The notes beneath the pieces are model-generated. The model did not search any database and was not told the origin of the DNA. It saw nothing but the letters and a program-made list of their open reading frames with translations. DNA of 64,000 nucleotides from Symbiodinium natans (taxonomy: Eukaryota > Sar > Dinophyceae > Suessiales > Symbiodiniaceae): assembly GCA_905221605.1 (NCBI GenBank), contig CAJNDS010002285.1:83501-147500 (forward strand), written 5' to 3'. A program made the translations under genes and the position numbers. Shown here piece after piece: positions 42,701 through 51,600 of the stretch. Position 1 is the first letter of the stretch; every line of letters begins with the position of its first letter.

Positions 42701-45700
42701 TCGCACCATCACCACGGAGTTCATTGCTCCCACCTTCTCCTTCTTTTTGGTCAGTCTCCTCGCCAGAAATTTGTACTGCTCCTTCCGGCGCCGTCTCCTG
42801 TCCAGCCACTTCTTGCCCAGGAAGAACTTGAGCGCTTTCAGAGACATTCACCTGTCCAGCAACACCTTGCCCAGGTAAAACCTCATCCGTGGAGCCCACC
42901 GCCAGCGAACCAACCATAACTGAGCCATCCCTTGCTCTTTTTTGAGACCGTTCAGCTCGACGAGAAGGTTGTGGTAGCGAAAAAACTTGTGAAGTCACTT
43001 CTTGGCGGGTCTCCCCCCGCGACGCTTTGTCGCGCCCTTCGCCAAGGTAAACCGATTTTTTCGGCCCGTCATTGGACCCTGAAGAACCACTCTGCGGAAC
43101 ATTGCCACGAATCGCAGTTCTCTGTGAATCCCTTTCTTGCAAGAAGATTTCCTTCAGGCGTTGCGCGGCATTGGTCTCCTCCTCGCTTGAATCGCTTGAG
43201 GAAGCGGCATACGAGACCAAGGCCTCCGCCTGTTCATCATCATCCACCACATCTGCCCACGCTCTGCTGAACCGATACGACAACCCACCACGAGGCTTCA
43301 GTTCCAGTGGCTTCGGCTTTTCCACCACTTCCGCCGGTTGCACTCGTCGTTGTGACCGAGAGCGTGGCACCTGTCGCACCTGTTTTTTGTCCAGCAAGGG
43401 CCTTCCCCTTCTCACAGGGTTTGATCTTGACCGATACTTTTTTGTTGGCGGATTCACCGGCGGCATTCCAACTCCCACCAACTGCAGCTTCTGTACGCAC
43501 AGCGGAGACCTCTGCGCAAGCGTCCAAGCATCACGGTACCTGACCTTATCAAAAAGCTCCCGATAGGAGCCTCTCGGCATGGTTTTTGCACCGGAGTCTT
43601 CAGCTTCACGCACCTGAGTGAGGGTTCGCACCGCCGCTCTTCCAGTTCCTTTGCTCCCAGAAGATTGTTGTACCCGTACAGATGCATCGGAAGGAACTGC
43701 TTTTTCCGGTCCTCCCGGACGATATCGGACATCACCAACCAATTGCAGAATTTTGCATGCGGTCACTTTGTTGATCCCTTTGTCAACCAAATCTTCCACA
43801 AAGATGAACTCTTGCAAGTCCGACACATTGGTCACACCAAGTGTAATCATCACCTCACTTACATGAGGGGTATACACCCACAGGTGTTCGTTGCGAGCCA
43901 TCCAATTTTCAATTGGCTCCTCCGGATTTTGAAGCCGAGTACCAGTGGATTCAGCCACCGAATTCTTTTGTTCATCAGCTTCTGCTTCATCCAGAATACC
44001 TTTTTCACCTTCTTTTTGTGACACATTGGTCATTTGCAGCGCTTTTGGTGCCGAGGATGAGGAAGATTCAGCTCCCCCACTCGCAGGTGGCTGAAAAGTG
44101 CTTCTGTCCGAAATTTCCCATCCTCTCTCTTTTTCAAACCGGACCTGATTGGCCACCTGTACCAAGTGTTTCAGGAGCGTCAGCCGCTCATCTGACATCT
44201 CGTCGTGGGAGTACTTGCAGAAATTTGACCCTTTCCGGCAACGTCCTCTGAGGTAATAATCGAAACAGCAATGGTGGAACCCTGCGTCCCTTAGTGCCTT
44301 CCTGGAAGCATTGTCCCAAGATTTGCCGGGCTCCCAAGTCCCTTCCAATGCTATGTCATCGTTGTGAAGATACCTGCATGTAGTCCCATATTTACAACCA
44401 CCTTGATTGTAATACAGACACAGACGACCTTTTGGCTCACCCGACGTAGGTTCACCCTTTGATGCACCTTTGCCAAAATTGTACTTGGCCCGGAAGGCTA
44501 AATCCTCCCGCTCCTGCTGTGCCTCATCCACTGTACCTTCCTCTGTGGGAGGGTCACCGATGTTCCCATCCTCATCATCAGCTTCTTGGCTGTTCTTTGG
44601 ATCAGTTGACCCCCCTTCTGGCCAACCTTCACCATAACGACGATGCTCATAGGGACAACCATCGCCATTGCGACACCTTCCCTTATTGAAGAACTTGCAC
44701 AGTTTGCTGTATCCAGGTGACACAGTCTGTGGAGTCATGTGAGCCTTTTTGTACTGGTCAGGGTCCATGTAGGCTTCCATTGGCTTGTTCTCCCTTTTGC
44801 TCATGGATTGCACTGCACCATCAAGCTCCTGCAAAAATAGCTTGGTGTCCAACCAAAGCGCGTTCCAAAACTCATCTTCCCCTTGATTCAGCACCATTGC
44901 CACCGCTTCACCCACAACTGGTCGAGTAAATCTCCTTTTTCTGCATGCCAGTTCGAAAAGCGCGTTGCGGTACTGTTTTCGGGAAAAAGTGGTTAACTTT
45001 CCCAAGCCTGTGCTTTCTGTACCGTCAGGCTTCCAACCATCATTTTGCAAGATGCCATACGCGCGCCGAGCTTCCGCATTGAGGAATGCATGATCTGCAA
45101 CACACTCCTGTAAATCTTCCATCGGGCGACCCAACAGCATCCCAGTGATTTTGCCAACATAGGCCTCATCTTCGTTTCCATTCTCCAGAAGAGCTTTGTA
45201 GATCTTTTCTCCATAAAGTTGCCTTTCCTCTCGTTCTTCTGAGGATAACTCCTGTACCACAAGCCCTTCATCGGATTGCTCTTCCTCCTGTTTCCAGTCC
45301 CATTGACCGTTGGAATCTTGGTACCATTGACCAGCATACCATGAATCCGTCCACCACGTACTCCAGCCGCTGGGTTTCCATTTCCGCAGCGTCGAGGAAG
45401 AGTCCTCCACGTCCTCTTCCAAAACCAGAAAGGTGTCCAAGATTATGGTACCATCATCTTCCACTCGTTTCACTGTTCCATTGACAGTATCACCAAATCT
45501 GAACTGACACGTATTGTTCCCTTCTGCAGGAATCAATACATTCAAATCACCAAGGTCCAAAAAGGCTCCATACCCATTGATGCAGCGCACTAGACCCATG
45601 ATCTCATCTCCCTCTTGATAGCAATGGTTCCCAGGTGATTCCAAGGCTCCCGCTCGGGGCACTTTCTTTGCATGCTCTTCAGAAACCACCTCTGTATCAT

Positions 45701-46577
45701 CGGCTCCTGGCGCATCATTTGTCTTCACCTTTGGGTCACACTGCTCGTCCTGCTCCACGAGTCCCACAGGCTCATCTCTTTTGTGCTCCTGGATTTCAGG
45801 ACCTCCCTTTTTCTCCGCCAAAGGCTTTGCCTCATCTGCTGCAGTTCGCTCGGTGTCGACTTCCGGCGAACTTCCAGACGGCAACACTTCTCCCTTCATG
45901 GGAGTGGACCCATCATTGGAGTCCTTTGTCACACCTTCTGCAGCAGGCAAATTTTCTTCCACTGCAGGGCGATTGAGTTGATCATCCACGGCAGGCACAC
46001 TTTCTTCCACCGCAGGCTCCTTTGGTTCCATGGTTTCCAAAGGAGAATTGCCACCATCGTTGACCACAGCTGCCTCATCGGCTCCGGTGTAGCCCTTGCT
46101 ATTCCGTTCCTCGCGGCTAACTTCAGGTTGCACCAGTGCGTCCACCTGTGAACCTCCATCATCAGCTGCTGCGGAGACCTGCGCCCCATTGTTGCAGTCG
46201 CCCGTGGAACGTAACACCACATGCACCTCAACCCGTGCTTCCTTCGCACTCCAGGTACTATCTGGCGCATCGACCCGCGCATCATTGGCGCTCCAGGCCT
46301 CATCTTTCAGATCTTCCGTGTCTCCAGCTATTCCAGAAGCTTCTTTTTCCCCTTGAATGGCAGGAATCTTGGCACCAAACGAAGAGACCTCCTCAGTCGC
46401 AACACACAACTTTTTCCCTCCGTCTTCCGAATCTCCAGGACCACCTTCCTGAACGACAGGTACCACATCCACCACTCGCTCTTCTGCAGCCGACACAGTT
46501 CCGATCTCCACATTGGGAATTTTTTCTTCTGGACCTACCGATTCCACCGCTGCCACACCCTCAGAAAGCGCTCCCAT
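39783..46577 (-). CDS. Retroelement ORF2: 2264-aa protein with S1-like, SAM-like and six CCCH zinc-finger segments
   Basis: Single uninterrupted frame. Residues 1-315 are acidic and low complexity with short internal repeats. Residues about 322-385 resemble an S1/OB RNA-binding fold (GDEIMGLVRCINGYGAFLDL). A Trp-rich stretch is at 400-428. CCCH fingers are at C627/C635/C641/H645, C720/C728/C734/H738, C771/C780/C787/H791, then C1853/C1863/C1869/H1873, C1885/C1894/C1900/H1904 and C1911/C1920/C1926/H1930: two triplets about 1060 residues apart. Residues about 888-950 look SAM-like. The C-terminus is Lys-rich (KKKVKKKRK near 2112, ending RKKK), probably nuclear-localising. Role inferred: RNA-binding, Gag-like or RNA-packaging. 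The ATG at 46577 has purine at -3 and G at +4, but the frame is open upstream and probably fused to ORF1. An HIV-like or copia pol is absent. Confidence 0.85.
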   Translation of the reverse strand: MGALSEGVAAVESVGPEEKIPNVEIGTVSAAEERVVDVVPVVQEGGPGDSEDGGKKLCVATEEVSSFGAKIPAIQGEKEASGIAGDTEDLKDEAWSANDARVDAPDSTWSAKEARVEVHVVLRSTGDCNNGAQVSAAADDGGSQVDALVQPEVSREERNSKGYTGADEAAVVNDGGNSPLETMEPKEPAVEESVPAVDDQLNRPAVEENLPAAEGVTKDSNDGSTPMKGEVLPSGSSPEVDTERTAADEAKPLAEKKGGPEIQEHKRDEPVGLVEQDEQCDPKVKTNDAPGADDTEVVSEEHAKKVPRAGALESPGNHCYQEGDEIMGLVRCINGYGAFLDLGDLNVLIPAEGNNTCQFRFGDTVNGTVKRVEDDGTIILDTFLVLEEDVEDSSSTLRKWKPSGWSTWWTDSWYAGQWYQDSNGQWDWKQEEEQSDEGLVVQELSSEEREERQLYGEKIYKALLENGNEDEAYVGKITGMLLGRPMEDLQECVADHAFLNAEARRAYGILQNDGWKPDGTESTGLGKLTTFSRKQYRNALFELACRKRRFTRPVVGEAVAMVLNQGEDEFWNALWLDTKLFLQELDGAVQSMSKRENKPMEAYMDPDQYKKAHMTPQTVSPGYSKLCKFFNKGRCRNGDGCPYEHRRYGEGWPEGGSTDPKNSQEADDEDGNIGDPPTEEGTVDEAQQEREDLAFRAKYNFGKGASKGEPTSGEPKGRLCLYYNQGGCKYGTTCRYLHNDDIALEGTWEPGKSWDNASRKALRDAGFHHCCFDYYLRGRCRKGSNFCKYSHDEMSDERLTLLKHLVQVANQVRFEKERGWEISDRSTFQPPASGGAESSSSSAPKALQMTNVSQKEGEKGILDEAEADEQKNSVAESTGTRLQNPEEPIENWMARNEHLWVYTPHVSEVMITLGVTNVSDLQEFIFVEDLVDKGINKVTACKILQLVGDVRYRPGGPEKAVPSDASVRVQQSSGSKGTGRAAVRTLTQVREAEDSGAKTMPRGSYRELFDKVRYRDAWTLAQRSPLCVQKLQLVGVGMPPVNPPTKKYRSRSNPVRRGRPLLDKKQVRQVPRSRSQRRVQPAEVVEKPKPLELKPRGGLSYRFSRAWADVVDDDEQAEALVSYAASSSDSSEEETNAAQRLKEIFLQERDSQRTAIRGNVPQSGSSGSNDGPKKSVYLGEGRDKASRGETRQEVTSQVFSLPQPSRRAERSQKRARDGSVMVGSLAVGSTDEVLPGQGVAGQVNVSESAQVLPGQEVAGQETAPEGAVQISGEETDQKEGEGGSNELRGDGAKILDVCPVKNDLQQLLVKGLLTRIYWKVAVGKLPVGQRDCQKGSNKMDRNLVISMSSEGASEQDENLALEDDADQSIGDGAMVVMVYDPRTLIQSPTTDWVMRRGLTDRSVWPAMAYMAQRICAEMVQVDEMNAQLGTGALLFQRRDQGHYCDLHHSFHDNPCLPAVGNYPLSVMGALLSPGLEGEFKNTDKFGTAMEAIAYDWSRSPGMEVHIELMARVAKLVHPFLNLGAQGSVMVSEFLWQRGRARLMEFLQAATCADQLEALWKRMDDDADEEVDPSTAVLEVLGPEDAVLDQGNNESLIPIEDAGGETSGDTGGDGKAPEVSPEEETSSGSSRLADTRIFLWSVYSRVASNFSMQDRTTGKIFDSTKGYPGEGPSNDDNPSSKRNLPWISEDYLDEVVSKKMERSSDMDGFVPGSEGPLEKVEVENVTASKILMALWKKGYRAGYRRLCRLNASGCKVGAMKRPIKRVQIGTRKAFTKMFNVFGSSQHGSGVGGKPIMKVVGPRPGFPAVLQAPNTDSTSGEGSSPQVHGNVHVEHNRPMDRYEAERLEKRKKGFCYWFGKGKDRCKFGEDCKFIHSEDDVMLPSYWCKYYVAGRECFAGKDCGFSHDATGVRCIQFARSGKCRYGDRCVFEHGVPLDEQRPRSPRTPPRDGPRRNSGANGGEKEISPEQFDDGEEDFMVYDEDTKMTELLMEAISFLSDGKPDLARAEADPLFKLLKFTGDTDQMDQEWVSWTTGMLTVLELLEVVKSYEVSLAEVEEWVNDLRIWYERANLGEEKDSKRGKKRSLERESSKDIPAEKEVVETSETEVAVEEEKKKVKKKRKAAAIEDPYTLMVPKPKKMPTIIEKGGSTSNVVVSAVEKSSKTRTKSNVGGKTKKREKSQSPKKEEVVMVQGPEEKDRPSDADAPVSTTVNAELGQSCQAIEDAKREGLVSSIQRCVQDPVLTVSDLEYILLQLHLKIANNRKKK

Positions 46578-47611
46578 TCCTTCCCGATCCAGATGTTGAG
46601 CTCCAGCGATGTCTGCTCGGTTTCCAGGAATCTCCTCCTCATCAGGAGAACCCGAGGTCGGGGCGTCACCACCAGCCCTAGGACCGCTATCCCTGATAGT
46701 AGAGGAAAATCTTTTTCACCTAAACTATTTACACTACCCTGGAATGCCCTCGTAGACTCAGTCTTCGGAGTAGAGGATGAAGAACCCAGTGCCGCCTCCA
46801 TTTCCAGCTCATTGCCCGAAGGAGACCCAACCACCTCGTCACTCTTCATCTTTTCACCTACAACCGGCAATGTCCACTTGCTTTCCTGCGTATCCAGGCA
46901 GTAATAATATTGTCTCCCATCTTCATGGAGGTGCCATTCCCACATTGTGCCATCACACGCTCGGATCAGATGCTCATCTTTCCGAAAACCATCCCTTTCA
47001 GAGACCTGACGCATCTCGTCCTCTTCTTCTGACAACTGTCGCAACCTTTCAGCCTCCATCTGTAGGATCTCCTCCTCCCCCATGGCGTATTCAGCAGCAG
47101 GTGCAGCTTCAAAGCTGTCCGCACCCTTCTGTTCGTGACCGCTTCCACCACCTTGGGAACTCGAAGATGGATCCCTTTTGATCTTGTTCAGAGGCCTCCT
47201 GGCCGCTTGCAGCACTTCTCCAATCAGATCGGTCTGAGACCCTTGGTCTACCATTCGACCCGAAGTCGAAGTCGACGGCTGATACCCGTGTTTTTGCAAC
47301 ACTCGTAAAACAGTCACCTCCATTTCACGATCTATACCACCAGTCGCGTCCCAGTTCCTTTTTTCACCAGGCTTTGGCGATACAGAGACAGCACGTCCTT
47401 CAGCTTCAGTATTGCTAACCATATCCACATTGGGATTCATACCCACATTGGGGCTTTCCGCAACCAAGGCTTCTTCCAGATGTTCTTCAGCGCCGGGAAT
47501 CACCTCTTCCAGCACCGATCTTTCACCCAGAGACTCAGCTGCACCATTTCCAGCTCCACCATTCTGTCCACCATCCGAGGCAGGTTGGAGCCATCGCTTC
47601 GGAGAAGGCAT
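46535..47611 (-). CDS. Retroelement ORF1: WW-domain protein, 358 aa
   Basis: First ORF after the 5' LTR and primer site, with a 55-nt leader. Mostly hydrophilic and disordered. A WW domain is at residues about 222-250 (WEWHLHEDGRQYYYCLDTQE, then SKWTLP), with both signature Trp, the central aromatic triplet and the closing Pro. A Glu/Arg-rich helix is at about 178-208. WW domains bind Pro-rich or phospho-Ser/Pro ligands. After about residue 300 the composition turns hydrophobic and Arg-rich (LLMRRRFLE), unlike the rest, while the -1 frame is open, hydrophilic and continuous with ORF2. The native product is therefore probably an ORF1-ORF2 fusion and this stop is off-frame. Confidence 0.8.
   Translation of the reverse strand: MPSPKRWLQPASDGGQNGGAGNGAAESLGERSVLEEVIPGAEEHLEEALVAESPNVGMNPNVDMVSNTEAEGRAVSVSPKPGEKRNWDATGGIDREMEVTVLRVLQKHGYQPSTSTSGRMVDQGSQTDLIGEVLQAARRPLNKIKRDPSSSSQGGGSGHEQKGADSFEAAPAAEYAMGEEEILQMEAERLRQLSEEEDEMRQVSERDGFRKDEHLIRACDGTMWEWHLHEDGRQYYYCLDTQESKWTLPVVGEKMKSDEVVGSPSGNELEMEAALGSSSSTPKTESTRAFQGSVNSLGEKDFPLLSGIAVLGLVVTPRPRVLLMRRRFLETEQTSLELNIWIGKEWERFLRVWQRWNR
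46711..46717 (-). other. Probable -1 frame-change site between ORF1 and ORF2
   Basis: The minus strand reads GGTGAAAAAGATTTTCC. The ORF2 frame opens just after a TGA overlapping GGTGAA, and the protein character passes from ORF1 to ORF2 at about this point. The A5 and T4 runs could allow slippage or a one-base indel; no canonical X XXY YYZ heptamer is present. Confidence 0.5.
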
Positions 47612-47666
47612 TGCTTCTTGATCCCAAAGATCTTAAGACAACACTCAACCGCAGGGAACCTAATTT

Positions 47667-47678
47667 GGGCTCATAACC
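47667..47678 (-). promoter_or_regulatory. Primer-binding site for initiator-Met tRNA fragment
   Basis: The element-sense sequence GGTTATGAGCCC starts directly after the 5' LTR. It is complementary to GGGCUCAUAACC, the anticodon arm of initiator tRNA-Met of yeast type. Ty5 and Drosophila copia prime from this internal half-tRNA region, so this supports Ty1/copia-type replication. Confidence 0.8.
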
Positions 47679-47970
47679 TACGGGGGCAACCGAAGGGGAA
47701 AAGGGAAAGAAACCAACCCTTAACAGTTGCCTATATGGATTTCCCAGATCGAACCAGTAAGAGAAGAATCCCACCCTAGAGGGAAAGGCTAAGGGAGAAG
47801 GGTCGGGACTACTACCTCCCACAAGACCCAACACCCAACACACGGACACAACCTTTTCAACGAAAAGCGGACGGCTCTGGGCCATCTTGAGCCAAATAAG
47901 ATTTCCGGGTTCATTGACCCATCCACCCTCAACACTAACTCCTTTCTACAATACCAATTGCAGCTCCGCA
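47679..47970 (-). repeat. 5' LTR, 292 bp
   Basis: Direct repeat of 39120-39412, about 99% identical. It is followed on the plus-strand right by TAGGG and the continuing TTTAGGG array. A minus-strand frame opens at the ATG at 47885 and reads on past the LTR, but it is probably not used. Confidence 0.93.
47886..47896 (-). promoter_or_regulatory. Spliced-leader-like TTTGGCTCAAG, 5' LTR copy
   Basis: Same 11-nt match as in the other LTR, followed by ATG at 47885. If it marks the RNA 5' end, U3 would be about 74 bp and the rest R plus U5. Confidence 0.4.
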
Positions 47971-47975
47971 TAGGG

Positions 47976-48150
47976 TTTAGGGTTTAGGGTTTAGGGTTCA
48001 GGGTTTAGGGTTTAGGGTTTAGGGTTTAGGGTTTAGGGTTTAGGGTTTAGGGTTTAGGGTTTAGGGTTTAGGGTTTCGGGTCTAGGGTTTAGGGTTTAGG
48101 GTTTAGGGTTAGGGTTTAGGGTTTAGGGTTTAGGGTTTAGGGTCTAGGGT
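47976..48150 (+). repeat. TTTAGGG array flanking the LTR element
   Basis: About 24 units continue the array into which the retroelement inserted; its other flank is the short run at 39090-39119. Confidence 0.93.
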
Positions 48151-48154
48151 TTAT

Positions 48155-48600
48155 ATAGGTTCAGGGTTTTTAGGGCTTAGGTTTTAGGGGCTGCCTTTGT
48201 TGGTTTCGCATTCTTCTCGACTTTTCTCTTCTGGTTTGCTTTTTTGGAGTCGGGAGGGGAAAGGTTTCATGCGATTTCTGCTTGGGGAGGGAGGAGGGTC
48301 TGGGAGTATATCGTGTCAGGTTGCGGGAGGGGAGGTCTTGGGTACAGGGCGCTGGGGAGGACAGGCTTTAGGCTTCAGGGCTGCGATGACTCTGGATTGG
48401 GGCTTTGGGAGCAGCATCGCGAACCCAGCCCCCTAAAAAAAAAAGAGTCCGGATTTGAATTTAGGGCTTTGGGCGTTTTTGCTACGCGGGCGCGTTACGC
48501 ACAAATATATACACACCCCAAGCCCCACCTCAGCCCGTAAGCCCCGCAGGTGGATTAGGTTAGGGCGGGAGGTGCGCATACTGCAAGCCAGAAAGCCCTA
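48155..48600. other. Unique stretch right of the retroelement, nothing recognised
   Basis: About 450 bp with few telomere-type units. Short plus-strand frames show no domain, and I found no kinase glycine-loop exon on the minus strand here. Confidence 0.5.
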
Positions 48601-48627
48601 AAGCCCCAATCCAAGGCTGCGACCATC

Positions 48628-51600
48628 CCAGGTTGAGGGTCAGGAGGATCACAGCCTGAGATCTCAGTTGGGGATCACGGTGAGGAGTTGAGGGTTTAGG
48701 GCTGAGGGTTTAGGGTTTAGGGTTTAGGGTTTAGGGTTTAGGGTTTAGGGTTTAGGGTTCGGGGTTTAGGGTTTAGGGCTTGGAGTGAAGGCCTCCCGAA
48801 CGCTTCCTTCAATATTTTCTGAGGATGAATGATGGTTTTAAGCCCTAAACCTGAATCCTCACACCCTAAGCCTTGACGAAACCCTTGCGGAGACATGCTA
48901 TCCCCATAAACCCCCAAGTTCTCCATGCGTACCAGCACGACCTCCCGAGCACACCCTCGTAATCTCTACTAGGGGATAGGATTCGGGGGATCCTTGGGGA
49001 TAAAGACCCTCTGAATAAGGTCCCTGAGAGCCAGAAGTTCAGAAGGGTTTCCTTCGAAGGGCCCCCCTTATCCTGTACTTCCCTTAGAACCTTAATAAAC
49101 ATAATTGCTTTTTATAACCTCTTCGGTTTATATAAAAAAGAATAAAAAAATAGTTCCCAAGGGGGATATAGTGTCCTACCTAGGATCTACGCCCTTGTCA
49201 AGGGACTCCTGCCACCAGCGCCCGTCTCGCACGGGCACGGTCGAAGTTCACCGTGCGGCAGACAGTCGGTAGCACCTTCGAGGGGGTTTGGGGGTTTTAG
49301 GGTCAAAGGCTGCTGGAGACGTTTAGGGGTTCAGGGTTCGGGTAAACCCCTAAAGCTAAGAACATCAGCCTAAATGTCGAAAATCCCCTTCAGCCCAGAG
49401 ACACACTACAGACATGAACGCCCAGCCTACGGTCTAGGGCTGAGGGTCTCCGATTTAGGGCTTAGGTTTGAGGCTTGATGGTGCGTCGGGATGGAGCTCC
49501 TGAGCCTGGGATGTGTGACAACCCCAAATTGACCCCAAACCCTAAAGCCTAAAGCCTTAAGCCTCAAGCCTCAACCCTAAACCCCAAACCCTAAACCCCA
49601 AACCCGAAACCCTAAACCCCAAACCCGAAACCCTAAACCCTAAACCTTAAACCCTAAACCCCTAAACCCTAAACCCTAAACCCTAAACCCTAAACCCTAA
49701 ACCCTAAACCCTAAACCCTAAACCCTAAACCCTAAACCCTAAACCCTAAACCCTACGCCGGCCTCCAAGAAGATCAAGATCTGCAGTACCGCCGGCATCT
49801 GGTCGGCACCTACATGGGCGGGGAAGCACCCTAAGCCCAAAACCCTAAACCCTTTCCCCTAAAACCCTAAACCTTAACCCTAAACCTTAAGCCCTCAACC
49901 CTAAATCCCCAGAGAGGGGGAAGCTCAGGACCCCCTTCAGTCCCCAAACCCCAAAAACACTACACTGGGGGGGGGGGGGGGGACTCTCCGGCAGCCAAGG
50001 CACAAGCACCCCAGTCCTTAGATCAAGATGCTTTGGAGACAGGGAGTGTTCCTCGGGGTTAGCAGGGACTTCGGATGGTCTCAAGGCTTTGGTGAAGGGT
50101 TGAGGCTTTAGGCTTTAGGCTTTAGGCTTTCGCCAGCGTATTCTGGGTTGTTGGAACCCTGAGCCCTAACCCAAAACCCTGAACCCAAATTCCTGAACCC
50201 TGAACCCTGAAGCCCATATTACGACACCTACTGCCGGGCGTCGCAGCGCGTGAGACGATCCCACTGCATGAGGGGTGCGCCCACAACGAAGAGGGTCGAA
50301 ACCGCTACCAGAAAGCCAACCTTCGCGTTTGGAGCTGGGTTTCGGGTTTAGGGTTTCAGGGTTGTAGGGTTTAGGGTTTTGGGTTTTGGGGGTTTTAAGG
50401 TTTAGGGGCTTGGGGTTTTAGGGTCTTAGGGTCTTAGGATTTTTAGGGTTTTGGGGTGTTAGGGTTTTAGGGTTTTAGGGTTTTAGGGTTTTAGGGCTTA
50501 AGGGCTTAAGGGCTTAAGGTTTAAGGGTTTAAGGGTTTTAGGGCTTTATGGTTAAGGGTTTTAGGGTTTTTGGGTTTTAGGGTGTTAGAGTTTTAGGGTT
50601 TTAGGGTTACGGTTTTAGGGGCTGGTTTCCAAGTGATTAGGCCTCAGTGTTCAGAGTTTAGGGGTTTAGTAGGACTGTTAGTATAAGGGTGGAACATCAC
50701 AATCCGAGGATCTAACTGGAAAAAAACAGAAAAAGCTGCTTCGCGTGGGTCTGACCACGCCCTAAAGGAACAAACCCCAAACTTCAAGTGCGATTTAGAG
50801 TTGCGTGTTGAGGCGTGAAGGCTGAACCCTGAACCCTGAACCCCAAACCATGCTAAAATGCCTATATCCCAAACTCCAACCCCAAAACCCACACACACCA
50901 AACTCCAAACCCGAATCCTAAACCATAAAACCGTAAGCCTTAGCCCTCAGCCCTAAACTCAGCCCGAAACCCAAACCCTAAACCCCAATGCCCTAAAGCC
51001 AGCCCGGCGGCTGTCAACAATGTGTTTGCGAAGGTCACGACCCTGGCGGCACCAAGCTGCGCGAAGCCTGAGAGGCTTGAAGGGAAGTTTCGAGGGCTTT
51101 TAGAGGTTTGGGGTTTAGGGGTGTGGGGGCGTTTTGGGGGGTTGGGGGTATTGGGGGGCTACATGGGCAGGCTCGAACTGCTGAACCAGAAGACCCTAAA
51201 CCCTAAACCCTAGACCCTAAAACCTATGGACCCTAATCCCCGACCCGTTCTCGCCGAGGTGGCTGGAGAGCCCTGCGGCGACCAGGAGCACCCCGGCAGC
51301 GTGAGGGAGGTGTAGCCTAAGATGGATAGTTCAAGGTTTAGGGCTGAGGGTTTAGGGCTTAGGGTTTAGGGTTTGGGGTTTGGGGTTTGGGGTTTGGGGT
51401 TTGGGGTGTGGGGGGTTTAGGGTCTTGGCGGCCTACAGTAGATCGGGACGGGTGAGCGCTTTGGGCCTTCGGGCCGAGATGGACTATTTGCGCGGGAATT
51501 TGGGAGAAGCTGCCCACGTGGAACTGGCCTTGATGTAGGGGGTTGGCGCCTCAAGGTTTTTGGGTTTAGGGTTTAGGGTGCTACTCCTCCTCTTCCTCCT

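Larger units (their letters stand above)
39120..47970 (-). mobile_element. LTR retroelement with giant Gag-like ORFs and no visible pol
   Basis: An 8851-bp element: 5' LTR 47679-47970, primer-binding site, ORF1 (WW domain), ORF2 (S1-like, SAM-like, six CCCH fingers), polypurine tract, 3' LTR 39120-39412. It is flanked by TAGGG on both sides (39115-39119, 47971-47975), a 5-bp target duplication taken from the TTTAGGG array it entered. I find no protease, reverse transcriptase, RNase H or integrase motif in any frame, so it is probably non-autonomous, relying on a Ty1/copia-type helper (inferred from half-tRNA priming). The LTRs differ at one substitution and one indel, so insertion is recent. 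It lies in the host transcription sense, between the transporter and the first found kinase exon, perhaps inside a kinase intron. Confidence 0.92.

Noticed and set aside
40625-47779. Plus-strand frames up to 227 aa across the LTR element
   Set aside because: Shadows of the 2264-codon and 358-codon minus-strand ORFs.
51240-51545. Two open islands (51240-51315, 51430-51545) as transporter exons
   Set aside because: Exon 53141-53199 joins 51012-51067 in phase without them, and they do not add convincing membrane segments.
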